Part shown: piece by piece, positions 34,122 through 41,574 of the stretch
Numbering within the stretch: the first letter of the stretch is position 1
How the letters are laid out: each line of letters begins with the position of its first letter
NCBI GenBank assembly: GCA_958446835.1
Contig: CAUCXT010000008.1
Span: 1 to 64,000, forward strand
Direction of reading: 5' to 3'
From: an uncultured Eubacterium sp.
GTDB taxonomy: Bacteria; Bacillota; Clostridia; Lachnospirales; Lachnospiraceae
Length of the DNA stretch: 64,000 nucleotides
The notes under the pieces: generated by a model
Told to the model about the DNA's origin: nothing
The model's database searches: none
What the model saw: only the letters and a program-made list of their open reading frames with translations
Translations under genes and position numbers: made by a program

Positions 34122-34206
34122 AGACCATAACAAAACTTCAATACAGGCAATCCGTTTCGGGCGAAAACAGATTGCCTTGATGATGGATTGGGATGGTCTT
34201 TTGTTA
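34121..34206 (+). terminator. Composite hairpin ending recN, inside the spoIVB leader
   Basis: Outer stem AAGACCAT (34121-34128) with ATGGTCTT (34193-34200), then TTGTTA; inner stem AGGCAATC (34145-34152) with GATTGCCT (34170-34177). TAACAAAA (34128-34135) can alternatively pair with TTTTGTTA (34199-34206). Read-through from recN could fold it. Confidence 0.5.
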
Positions 34207-34253
34207 CATTTTCACCATCATTTCGCAATAATTCGCTCAGAAATGGGGGTATT

Positions 34254-35561
34254 ATGGAAAGAGTATGCACTGATTGCAGGAAAACATACAGACGATTTCT
34301 TGTATGGCTCCTTGCGGCAGGAATAATCGGGTGTGCCGTCTATTATATATATGCTGTCAAAAATTTAATTCCTGATACAATCAATTTGAATAAGAATTCG
34401 GTTGAAAAACTAAATTTTAATGTTCCTTTTGTGGGAACAGTTGAACAGAAAGATGCCGGAGATGATAGTGAAGCTGTGCAGGCTTATGCGACAAATGTAA
34501 AAGCTGTAAATGTCAATCTTCTTGATACATTGAATATAAGCACAGGTGAGAGTGGAAATTATAATCTTAATTTCAGGCTCTTTGGAATCATCAATTTAAA
34601 AAATGTTAAACTAAATGTATGTGATGAAGTTCTTGTCATTCCCTGTGGCATTCCGGTAGGAATCTATATTGAGACAAAGGGCGTTATGGTTGTTGATATC
34701 GGAGACATTACTCTTACCGATGGGACACTCCGATGCCCTGCCTCAGAGGTGCTGTGGCCGGGAGATTATATAGTAAGCGTGAATGATGCCGGTGTTGCAA
34801 CCAAGGAGGAGCTTATAAAACAGTTAAACCTTCAGGTAGCGGATGGAAGTGAGCATGTTAATATCGGGCTGTACCGCAACGGAAGGTACATGCAGGTGCG
34901 CATAACACCTGTGATAGACAAGGATGGCAAGGCACGAATCGGAACATGGGTTCGTGATGACTGTCAGGGACTTGGAACCCTCACATATATAGATAAGAAT
35001 GGGCGCTTCGGGGCATTAGGACATGGCATCAGCGATATAGATACCGGCAAGCTTGTCTCCTCAGGCGGAGGAAGATTATACTGTGCAAAGATATGGTCGA
35101 TTGTCAAGGGAAAGGCAGGAATTCCGGGAGAAGTTGTAGGTTCAATCAATTACAGTCGTGAATATTTTCTAGGAAAAATAGAGAACAACACTGAAATCGG
35201 AATCTACGGCACCTGCCATGAGAATATTTACAAATACATCGACAGCTATGCATTACCTGTGAAATACAAACAGGATGTAAAAAAGGGCAGAGCATATATT
35301 AGAAGCTTCATAGACGGTGCAGTTCGCGACTACGAAATATATATAACCGGTGCGGATTTATCGAACAATAATGTCAATAAAGGGATTTCCTTTACCGTCA
35401 CGGACAAGGAACTGTTAGAGCTTACAGGCGGAATAATTCAGGGAATGAGCGGCAGCCCGATTATTCAGGATGGAGCTGTGATAGGTGCCGTGACACATGT
35501 ACTTGTCAATGACCCGGCTAAGGGGTATGGGATTTTTATCGAGGAAATGTTGGAAAGATAA
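34254..35561 (+). CDS. spoIVB: SpoIVB peptidase (S55), sporulation signalling protease
   Basis: 435 residues from the ATG at 34254, served by GGGGG; an upstream frame from 34188 has no ribosome site. One N-terminal membrane anchor (F-L-V-W-L-L-A-A-G-I-I-G-C-A-V-Y-Y-I). A PDZ domain follows (~170-225: L-W-P-G-D-Y-I-V-S-V-N-D-A-G-V-A-T-K-E-E-L). The serine protease domain has catalytic His in A-L-G-H-G-I-S-D and Ser in G-M-S-G-S-P-I-I-Q-D. Made in the forespore, it crosses to the intermembrane space and cuts SpoIVFA, releasing SpoIVFB to activate SigK. recN-spoIVB order is conserved, but spo0A is not next. Confidence 0.93.
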   Translation: MERVCTDCRKTYRRFLVWLLAAGIIGCAVYYIYAVKNLIPDTINLNKNSVEKLNFNVPFVGTVEQKDAGDDSEAVQAYATNVKAVNVNLLDTLNISTGESGNYNLNFRLFGIINLKNVKLNVCDEVLVIPCGIPVGIYIETKGVMVVDIGDITLTDGTLRCPASEVLWPGDYIVSVNDAGVATKEELIKQLNLQVADGSEHVNIGLYRNGRYMQVRITPVIDKDGKARIGTWVRDDCQGLGTLTYIDKNGRFGALGHGISDIDTGKLVSSGGGRLYCAKIWSIVKGKAGIPGEVVGSINYSREYFLGKIENNTEIGIYGTCHENIYKYIDSYALPVKYKQDVKKGRAYIRSFIDGAVRDYEIYITGADLSNNNVNKGISFTVTDKELLELTGGIIQGMSGSPIIQDGAVIGAVTHVLVNDPAKGYGIFIEEMLER

Positions 35562-35584
35562 AATGGTATTAGCAGATAGTTTGA

Positions 35585-35606
35585 GAGGATGGAGAAATCT
35601 GTCCTC
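35585..35606 (+). repeat. Intergenic hairpin repeat, copy 2
   Basis: GAGGATGG (35585-35592), loop AGAAAT, CTGTCCTC (35599-35606). It differs from copy 1 at 18433 by one base in the 3' arm, and that change keeps pairing as G-U. Confidence 0.6.
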
Positions 35607-35722
35607 TTATGATTGTATGAAGTAATATTAAAGTTGATTTTAAGGTGAAAATGAAGTAACATTGAAGATATTCAAAAAATAATTGTTTATGTTGCTTATG
35701 ACGGAGGAAATTACATAAAAAT

Positions 35723-36379
35723 ATGGAAAAAGAAAACACCAAACCATCTAAAAAAATATTACTGACCGGTTTCGAGGCATTCAACGGCAGGACACTAAAT
35801 CCATCTCAGCTTATAGTTGAGAGAATAACAGCACCGGAGGGCACACAGCTTATTAAGCGGATTCTTCCGGTTGAGTTTGACCGTACCACCGGAATTTTGG
35901 AAGAGATTGTCGAAAAGGAAAGCCCGGATATTATTTTGTCGCTTGGACAAGCCGGAAATTCGCCATACATTCATGTTGAACGTGTTGCAATCAATATGGA
36001 TAGCGGCATGTATTCGGATGGAACGGCAGTTTTAGCAGATTCAGCCGGAGCAGAAAAGGTAGATAGTGTAATATGCCCGGAAGGAGAAAATGCTTATTTT
36101 TCAACCTTGCCTGTATGGGATTTAATAAGAAAAGTGAATGAAGCTGGCATAGGCTGTAGGGCGTCTTATTCAGCCGGAACCTATGTATGCAATCATGTGA
36201 TGTACGTCGGTGCGCACCTTGCCTCAAAATCAGAGAATATGATTTCAGGCTTTGTTCATGTTCCGTTTTTGCCGGAGCAGCTACAGGGAAAAAAGGAACT
36301 GGACAACCGCTATTCCATGGAGCTTGACGAGATGGTGAAAGGAATCCAGATTATGATTGATTATCTGGCAGGTATTTAA
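35723..36379 (+). CDS. pcp: Pyroglutamyl-peptidase I
   Basis: 218 residues, C15 family size. Catalytic triad visible: Glu86 in Y-I-H-V-E-R-V-A-I-N, Cys156 in A-G-T-Y-V-C-N-H-V-M-Y, His179 in G-F-V-H-V-P-F-L-P. It removes N-terminal pyroglutamate from peptides in the cytosol. GGAGG lies upstream. The next gene starts 2 bp after its stop. Confidence 0.92.
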   Translation: MEKENTKPSKKILLTGFEAFNGRTLNPSQLIVERITAPEGTQLIKRILPVEFDRTTGILEEIVEKESPDIILSLGQAGNSPYIHVERVAINMDSGMYSDGTAVLADSAGAEKVDSVICPEGENAYFSTLPVWDLIRKVNEAGIGCRASYSAGTYVCNHVMYVGAHLASKSENMISGFVHVPFLPEQLQGKKELDNRYSMELDEMVKGIQIMIDYLAGI

Positions 36380-36381
36380 CA

Positions 36382-36687
36382 ATGATTAACCTTTTAGAAG
36401 CAATTATGATATTTTGTTGGGGATTGTCATGGCCTATTTCCATTCATAAATCTTATACCTCCAGAACAGCCAAGGGAAAAAGCATTGTGTTTGAAGTCTT
36501 TATTCTTATCGGTTATATCTGTGGAATTATAAGAAAAAGCCTGCAGGTATCTCAGGGAATAGCTTTGGACTGGATATTTATTCTTGGCTTTGTGTTTTAT
36601 TTCATCAATATGACTGCAGTAATAATTGATATGTGCCTTTGGGTGCGGAATCATCATCTGGACATTATGAGGCAGAAGGACATGTAA
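36382..36687 (+). CDS. Small three-helix membrane protein, PQ-loop/SemiSWEET-like
   Basis: 101 residues with three hydrophobic helices (~5-17, ~35-50 and ~62-85). The first carries W-G-L-S-W-P-I-S-I-H-K-S-Y-T-S-R-T-A-K-G-K-S, which resembles the PQ-loop pattern (proline in helix 1 followed by a basic loop) of SemiSWEET-type half transporters. The usual PQ pair is W-P here. Function unknown; likely co-transcribed with pcp given the 2-bp gap. Confidence 0.55.
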   Translation: MINLLEAIMIFCWGLSWPISIHKSYTSRTAKGKSIVFEVFILIGYICGIIRKSLQVSQGIALDWIFILGFVFYFINMTAVIIDMCLWVRNHHLDIMRQKDM

Positions 36688-36798
36688 ACTTGTTTACTGC
36701 CAAAAACATATATTGTCTGCGCAGCGATTATCGATTTAGAACTATATGCTGTAGAAGCTGTAAGAAAGCACAATTTTGCTTATGGATGAAGATACATA

Positions 36799-37485
36799 TC
36801 ATTCGCAAATGACACAAGCCTTGCCATTTAACCGGATTATATTTTCATCCTGCATCCTTCCCAATTCTCTTGAAAGAGCACTCCTGTTGACGTTTAAAAA
36901 TTCAGCCAGTGCGGTCTGCGAGAAGGGGATTGTTCTCACATTGTTATTATCGGGCTGTATGCTGTAGAGGTATACCATGATTTTATCCCGGAGTGATTTC
37001 TGGCTGAGGATTCGCAGTTTAAGGTTTGTAAAGATGTTCTGGTCAGCCATGCGGCTTGTAAGATTTAACAATAATTGATGATTGAATGTGCATGCATAAC
37101 AACATCTTTCCTTTGAACACATCAGATAATTCAAATCAATAAAAAGAATAATACAGTCAGCTATGGCATCAACCTGAATTGGGCTATAGCTGATTTTTTT
37201 TATTGCGAGAGCCTCACCAAAGACATTGGGAGCTGTGAAATGATTTACATTCAACTTATCAAACTGGTAATTGGTATACGAGACTTCGACTTTTCCTTTG
37301 AGTATAATTCCCGCGTACTTAAATGGTTCACCGTGTCTTACAATAGTTTCCCCTTTTTTGTATGTTTTTGCGAAGCCATTAAGAAAACGTATCATTTCTT
37401 CGATTTTTTCAGCAGGGATATCCTTAAATAAAGGACATTCTGCAATTGTATCTATATATTCAGTATAAGAAACTTTCTCACTCAT
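36799..37485 (-). CDS. Crp/Fnr-family transcriptional regulator, likely regulator of hcp
   Basis: 228 residues from the start at 37485, which follows GGAGGAG on the - strand; 13 more codons are open upstream. Cyclic-nucleotide-binding-type beta barrel (F-L-N-G-F-A-K-T-Y-K-K-G-E-T-I-V-R-H-G-E-P) and C-terminal winged helix with S-Q-T-A-L-A-E-F-L-N-V-N-R-S-A-L-S-R-E-L-G-R-M as recognition helix. It lacks the N-terminal Fe-S cysteines of classical FNR; four cysteines cluster at ~118-127. The gene is divergent from hcp, the arrangement of HcpR-type nitrosative-stress regulators. The effector (NO, haem or other) cannot be told. Confidence 0.8.
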   Translation of the reverse strand: MSEKVSYTEYIDTIAECPLFKDIPAEKIEEMIRFLNGFAKTYKKGETIVRHGEPFKYAGIILKGKVEVSYTNYQFDKLNVNHFTAPNVFGEALAIKKISYSPIQVDAIADCIILFIDLNYLMCSKERCCYACTFNHQLLLNLTSRMADQNIFTNLKLRILSQKSLRDKIMVYLYSIQPDNNNVRTIPFSQTALAEFLNVNRSALSRELGRMQDENIIRLNGKACVICE

Positions 37486-37562
37486 AACGCTCCTCCGTAA
37501 ATACGATAATTCAGATATTCGCAAAAGATATATTCACCAGCTGTTTATGACAATAATTATCC

Positions 37563-37591
37563 TCTATATGGCAGATGGGATATCACTTCAA
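37563..37591 (-). promoter_or_regulatory. Sigma-A promoter of the Crp/Fnr gene
   Basis: On the - strand: TTGAAG (37591-37586), 17-bp spacer, TATAGA (37568-37563). Confidence 0.55.
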
Positions 37592-37709
37592 AATGGTAAA
37601 GATTTGTTTTTTTTATATTGTCAACGCGTGCATAGACAACTTACCGCCATATTCGCACCTGTTTAATATATGATGATTGTATTTTTGATTAAAATTATAC
37701 TATTAAAAT

Positions 37710-37725
37710 TGTTGCCATGGCAACA
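37710..37725. promoter_or_regulatory. Palindromic operator upstream of hcp
   Basis: TGTTGCCATGGCAACA is a perfect 16-bp palindrome. Its centre (37717.5) lies 41.5 bp before the start predicted from the -10 box TAAAAT (37747-37752), the classic position for a Crp/Fnr class II activator. The likely ligand is the divergent regulator. The 380-bp gap between the two genes otherwise holds only promoters and AT-rich sequence. Confidence 0.65.
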
Positions 37726-37746
37726 GAATTTTTGAGCTGTAAACGA

Positions 37747-37752
37747 TAAAAT
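37747..37752 (+). promoter_or_regulatory. -10 element of hcp
   Basis: TAAAAT with no good -35, as expected for an activator-dependent promoter. Predicted start near 37759, leaving a ~105-nt leader before the hcp start codon. Confidence 0.45.
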
Positions 37753-37865
37753 GCATGTGTAATCAAAAAAGAAAGGAAACCACAAGGCAGCATTTTACAC
37801 AGAAAGAGGAAATTACTACAGGGGACGGATGTTCCAAAATAAAATAATAATAAGGAGTTTTAATA

Positions 37866-39404
37866 ATGGATAATAATATGTTTTGTTTTCAGTGTGAACA
37901 GACAGCCGGATGCACAGGCTGTACAAAGAGCGGTGTGTGCGGAAAGATACCGGTGATTGCGAATCTTCAGGACAAGCTTACCGGCGCAATAATAAGACTT
38001 GCAGAAAAAAATGAAATGAATAAGGCAAATGATGCTATTATCATCAAGTCCCTTTTTACAACTATTACCAATGTTAATTTTCATGAGGAGACAATAACGA
38101 AGCTGATTAATGAGGTGCATGAAGCTTCCGGAAATGACGCAGACTATGATATGAACAGGGTGTGGCATGCGGATGAAGATATCAGGTCATTAAAATCACT
38201 CATTCTTTTTGGAATAAGAGGTATCGCAGCATACGCATACCATGCGCAGGTCTTAGGCTATGAGAATGCTACGGTAAATGCATTCTTCTATGAAGCATTG
38301 AGGGCAGTCGGCTCAGATATGGGGATGGACGGGCTGCTTTCACTTGTCCTCAAGGTCGGTGAGATTAACCTCACATGTATGGCACTTCTTGACGAAGCCA
38401 ATACTAAGACCTACGGAAATCCTGTGCCTACAGAGGTTACACTTACCGTTGAAAAAGGTCCGTTTATTGTGATAACCGGACATGACCTTTATGATTTAAA
38501 GCAGCTATTAGAGCAGACAAAGGATAAGGGAGTCAATGTATATACCCACGGTGAAATGCTCCCGGCGCATGGCTACCCTGAGCTTAAGAAATATTCCCAT
38601 TTAAAAGGAAATTTCGGAACTGCATGGCAGAACCAGCAGAAAGAATTCGCAAATCTTCCTGCACCTATCCTTTATACAACCAACTGTCTTATGCCGCCTA
38701 AGGCGAGCTATTCAGACCGCGTTTTCACAACGGAGGTGGTGTCATATCCTGAAATCATACATGTCGGTGAGGACAAGGATTTTACACCTGTCATCGAAAA
38801 GGCACTGGAGCTTGGCGGATTTGCTGAGGATACAGTGTTTACAGGAATCAATGGCGGAAAGACAGTCATGACCGGTTTTGGAAGAAATACTGTTCTTGAA
38901 AATGCAGGCACGATTGTCGAAGCTGTGAAGGCGGGAGCAATCAGGCATTTCTTCCTTGTTGCAGGCTGCGATGGTGCAAAGCCGGGAAGAAACTATTACA
39001 CAGAGTTTGTCAAGCAGACCCCGCAGGACAGCATTATTCTCACACTTGCATGCGGAAAATACAGATTCAATGACCTTGATCTTGGAAAAATCGGGTCGTT
39101 CCCTAGAATCCTAGACATGGGACAGTGCAATGACGCTTATGGTGCTATTCAGGTTGCGGTCGCACTTGCAGGCGCATTTGAGTGTGGAGTGAATGAGCTT
39201 CCTCTTTCCATGGTTCTTTCATGGTATGAACAGAAAGCGGTATGTATTCTGCTCTCATTGCTTCACCTTGGAATCAAGAACATTTTGCTTGGACCTTCTC
39301 TGCCTGCATTCATTTCTCCGAATGTGTTGAAAGTGCTTGTGGATAATTACAATATAGGGCCAATCTCAACCCCGGAAGAGGATTTAAAGAAGTTATTGGG
39401 ATAA
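37866..39404 (+). CDS. hcp: Hydroxylamine reductase / hybrid-cluster protein
   Basis: 512 residues. N-terminal cluster ligands Cys7, Cys10, Cys19 and Cys25 in the Cys-x2-Cys-x8-Cys-x5-Cys pattern. Later motifs typical of the hybrid 4Fe-2O-2S cluster: I-T-G-H-D-L, N-C-L-M-P-P, A-G-C-D-G-A-K-P-G-R-N-Y-Y and L-A-C-G-K-Y-R-F-N. Hcp reduces hydroxylamine and, physiologically, NO, and can act in protein S-nitrosylation. A ferredoxin gene follows after 25 bp, probably its electron donor. AAGGAG precedes the start. Confidence 0.95.
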   Translation: MDNNMFCFQCEQTAGCTGCTKSGVCGKIPVIANLQDKLTGAIIRLAEKNEMNKANDAIIIKSLFTTITNVNFHEETITKLINEVHEASGNDADYDMNRVWHADEDIRSLKSLILFGIRGIAAYAYHAQVLGYENATVNAFFYEALRAVGSDMGMDGLLSLVLKVGEINLTCMALLDEANTKTYGNPVPTEVTLTVEKGPFIVITGHDLYDLKQLLEQTKDKGVNVYTHGEMLPAHGYPELKKYSHLKGNFGTAWQNQQKEFANLPAPILYTTNCLMPPKASYSDRVFTTEVVSYPEIIHVGEDKDFTPVIEKALELGGFAEDTVFTGINGGKTVMTGFGRNTVLENAGTIVEAVKAGAIRHFFLVAGCDGAKPGRNYYTEFVKQTPQDSIILTLACGKYRFNDLDLGKIGSFPRILDMGQCNDAYGAIQVAVALAGAFECGVNELPLSMVLSWYEQKAVCILLSLLHLGIKNILLGPSLPAFISPNVLKVLVDNYNIGPISTPEEDLKKLLG

Positions 39405-39429
39405 TAAAAATATAAAAAGAGGTATATGT

Positions 39430-39615
39430 ATGAAGTATTATGTAAATGAAAATTGTATCGGCTGTGGAATGTGCAACGGAATCTGTCCGGCTGTGTTTGA
39501 CATGACGGATGATGGCGTTGCAAGGGCAATTGATGAAGAGGTAAAAGCTGAGGATGCTGCCGATGCTGAGAACGCCATGAATAACTGCCCGGTGGGAGCT
39601 ATAGGGCAGAGGTAA
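39430..39615 (+). CDS. Small 4Fe-4S ferredoxin
   Basis: 61 residues. Cys9-x2-Cys12-x2-Cys15-x3-Cys19-Pro and a distant Cys53-Pro indicate a single [4Fe-4S] cluster of the short clostridial/Thermotoga type; the middle is acidic and lacks a second motif. Operon with hcp suggests it delivers electrons to it. A strong terminator follows. Confidence 0.9.
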   Translation: MKYYVNENCIGCGMCNGICPAVFDMTDDGVARAIDEEVKAEDAADAENAMNNCPVGAIGQR

Positions 39616-39618
39616 CTT

Positions 39619-39651
39619 AAAAAAAGAAGGTTGTAATATACCTTCTTTTTT
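39619..39651 (+). terminator. Intrinsic terminator after hcp-ferredoxin
   Basis: A-rich arm ending GAAGG (39619-39630) pairs with CCTTC plus six T (39641-39651), loop of 10 nt. Confidence 0.85.
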
Positions 39652-39717
39652 AGTTGCTGTCTTTACAATCCATTGACAATATTAAAATATATACGTTTGG
39701 AAAAATATAATTCCCAA

Positions 39718-39745
39718 TTGACGCTTCCCCATAACGATGTATAAT
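39718..39745 (+). promoter_or_regulatory. Sigma-A promoter P1 of the GH26 gene
   Basis: TTGACG (39718-39723), 16-bp spacer, TATAAT (39740-39745). Confidence 0.7.
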
Positions 39746-39784
39746 AATCATGTCAATTATAATATGTATAACGTGCAGGTAGTA

Positions 39785-39812
39785 TTGACAATAGTAGTTT
39801 GTGATATATAAG
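39785..39812 (+). promoter_or_regulatory. Possible second promoter P2 of the GH26 gene
   Basis: TTGACA (39785-39790), 16-bp spacer, TATAAG (39807-39812). It would start transcription almost at the ribosome site, leaving a very short leader. Confidence 0.45.
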
Positions 39813-39835
39813 ACGTTACGGAGGAGACTGACATT

Positions 39836-40792
39836 ATGCAGAAGCCGGCAAATCCAAATGCAACGGAAGCAGTAAAAAGATTACTGAATTATTTATCGGA
39901 AACAGCAGGAAATGCAATCATAACCGGACAGCATACACAGACCGCGAGGATGGAGGAGATAGATTATATCAGCAAGGTTACCGGAAAAGAGCCGCTGCTC
40001 AGGGGTTTTGAACTGCTGTCCTATTCGCCCAATATAAATTATGATGACGCCTCAGAGGAATGTCTTACGGAGGTATATGAAAACCGCGGGACGGTTGATA
40101 TCGCCCTTGACTGGGCGAAGAGAACAGGTGGTATTGTCACATTGACATTTCACTGGTTTTCACCACTTGGAGGACGTGATAAGAGCTTTTATACGGAGCA
40201 TACGGATTTTAATGCGGAAAGGGTGCTCATACAGGGTACAACGGAAAGAGCTGCATTTTATCACGATATGGATGTGATTGCGAAGGAGCTTGAAAAATTC
40301 AGACAGGCAGATATCCCGGTACTGTGGCGTCCGTTTCATGAAGCACATGGCGGCTGGTTCTGGTGGGGCGCCAAAGGACCGGTTGTTGCTTCAAGATTAT
40401 ACTGTATGATGTATGAATATTATACCAACGTGCTGCATCTTGATAACCTTCTGTGGGTATGGAACTGTCCGGTGAAAGAAGCATATCCCGGTGATGACTA
40501 TGTCGATGTTGTTTCTTTGGATGTTTATCTTGGAGATTATGAGAATACGGATTACCTAAAGGAATATGAACAGTTGATTCAAACAACTTCGAAGAATAAA
40601 CCGGCAGCGCTGGCGGAGATTGGGTACCTGCCGGATATAGAACTTTTAGAACAATCACGTATCCCGTGGGCATACTATATGACATGGTCTAAGGGCTTTT
40701 GTATCGGAGAACGATTTAACAGTGTAAAGAGCCTGAAGACTATGTATGACAGCGGATACTCAAGATGCGCTAATGACTTTTCAATTAATTAA
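39836..40792 (+). CDS. Glycoside hydrolase family 26 (beta-mannanase type), no signal peptide
   Basis: 318 residues, the size of a bare GH26 catalytic domain. The acid/base Glu is in R-P-F-H-E-A-H-G-G-W-F-W-W-G (~168) and the nucleophile Glu in A-L-A-E-I-G (~260). T-G-Q-H-T near the N-terminus and V-V-S-L-D-V-Y also fit. There is no signal peptide, so it should act inside the cell on imported manno-oligosaccharides rather than on polymeric mannan. GGAGGA precedes the ATG. The next gene, yfcE, starts 26 bp downstream. Confidence 0.88.
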   Translation: MQKPANPNATEAVKRLLNYLSETAGNAIITGQHTQTARMEEIDYISKVTGKEPLLRGFELLSYSPNINYDDASEECLTEVYENRGTVDIALDWAKRTGGIVTLTFHWFSPLGGRDKSFYTEHTDFNAERVLIQGTTERAAFYHDMDVIAKELEKFRQADIPVLWRPFHEAHGGWFWWGAKGPVVASRLYCMMYEYYTNVLHLDNLLWVWNCPVKEAYPGDDYVDVVSLDVYLGDYENTDYLKEYEQLIQTTSKNKPAALAEIGYLPDIELLEQSRIPWAYYMTWSKGFCIGERFNSVKSLKTMYDSGYSRCANDFSIN

Positions 40793-40818
40793 AAGAAATT
40801 TTGGGAGGAAATATATTT

Positions 40819-41376
40819 ATGAAGCTTATGATAGCGTCTGACATTCACGGTTCGGCTTATTACTGTGAAAAAATGGTTGAGGCATATAAAAAGGAGCAGG
40901 CAGACAGACTTCTTTTGCTTGGCGATATTCTTTATCATGGACCAAGAAATGACCTTCCGCGTGACTATGACCCGAAAAAAGTCATTTTAATGCTCAACCC
41001 TATGAAAAACGATATATTATGTGTGAGGGGCAACTGCGATGGCGAGGTTGACCAGATGGTACTTGATTTCCCGATAATGGCAGAATACAGCATGATTTTC
41101 GATGGAGAGATAACGATTTTTGCCACGCATGGACATCACTATAATCTCCAGAACATGCCACCGCATAAGGAAGGCGATGTCCTTCTTCATGGACATACAC
41201 ATGTCCCGGCATGTATTTGCGAGAATGGCATGTGGTATATAAATCCGGGCTCTGTATCAATTCCTAAGGAAAACAGCCCACATAGCTATATGATATATGA
41301 AGATGGAAGCTTTATCTGGAAAGATATTGAAGGGCTGGAATATAAGAAAGTTTCACTTTCGACAAAGTTCGACTAA
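40819..41376 (+). CDS. yfcE: YfcE/MJ0936-family metallophosphodiesterase
   Basis: 185 residues from the ATG at 40819 after GGGAGGAA. Calcineurin-like metal motifs in order: S-D-I-H-G, L-L-G-D-I-L-Y-H-G, V-R-G-N-C-D, T-H-G-H-H and H-G-H-T-H. E. coli YfcE hydrolyses artificial phosphodiesters; the natural substrate is not known. The 3' end of the gene contains a perfect 0A box. Confidence 0.88.
   Translation: MKLMIASDIHGSAYYCEKMVEAYKKEQADRLLLLGDILYHGPRNDLPRDYDPKKVILMLNPMKNDILCVRGNCDGEVDQMVLDFPIMAEYSMIFDGEITIFATHGHHYNLQNMPPHKEGDVLLHGHTHVPACICENGMWYINPGSVSIPKENSPHSYMIYEDGSFIWKDIEGLEYKKVSLSTKFD
41358..41364 (-). promoter_or_regulatory. 0A box (Spo0A binding site) upstream of spo0A
   Basis: TTCGACA on the + strand, i.e. 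the consensus TGTCGAA on the - strand, lies in the last codons of yfcE, 51 bp before the spo0A -35. This suggests autoregulation by phosphorylated Spo0A. Confidence 0.55.
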
Positions 41377-41414
41377 ATCAGAATTAAATCTTCACATAAT
41401 CCTAAAAAAAGCTG

Positions 41415-41443
41415 TTGAACTCTCGGTATATGACTATTATAAT
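41415..41443 (+). promoter_or_regulatory. Sigma-A promoter of spo0A
   Basis: TTGAAC (41415-41420), 17-bp spacer, perfect TATAAT (41438-41443). The leader to the start codon is about 125 nt. Confidence 0.8.
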
Positions 41444-41574
41444 ATTAACTAAGTGTTGCATTGGCAGCATGCGGCTATTGGCAGATGGTGAATTTATTGT
41501 CGGCCGGTGCCTGCTTGTTCGGGAAGATATATAGAACAGGCAAAATAAAATTATATATAGGGATGAGAGAAAAC

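Noticed and set aside
30101..34253. Apparent similarity between the segments before tlyA and before spoIVB (AGATTGC, CGCTCGGAAATG-like words)
   Set aside because: Shared short words around hairpins, but the order and spacing differ, so a common repeat is not supported.
37618..37639. Inverted repeat TTGTC-N12-GACAA upstream of hcp as a second operator
   Set aside because: Short arms with a long spacer in AT-rich DNA; far weaker than the 16-bp palindrome at 37710 and possible by chance.
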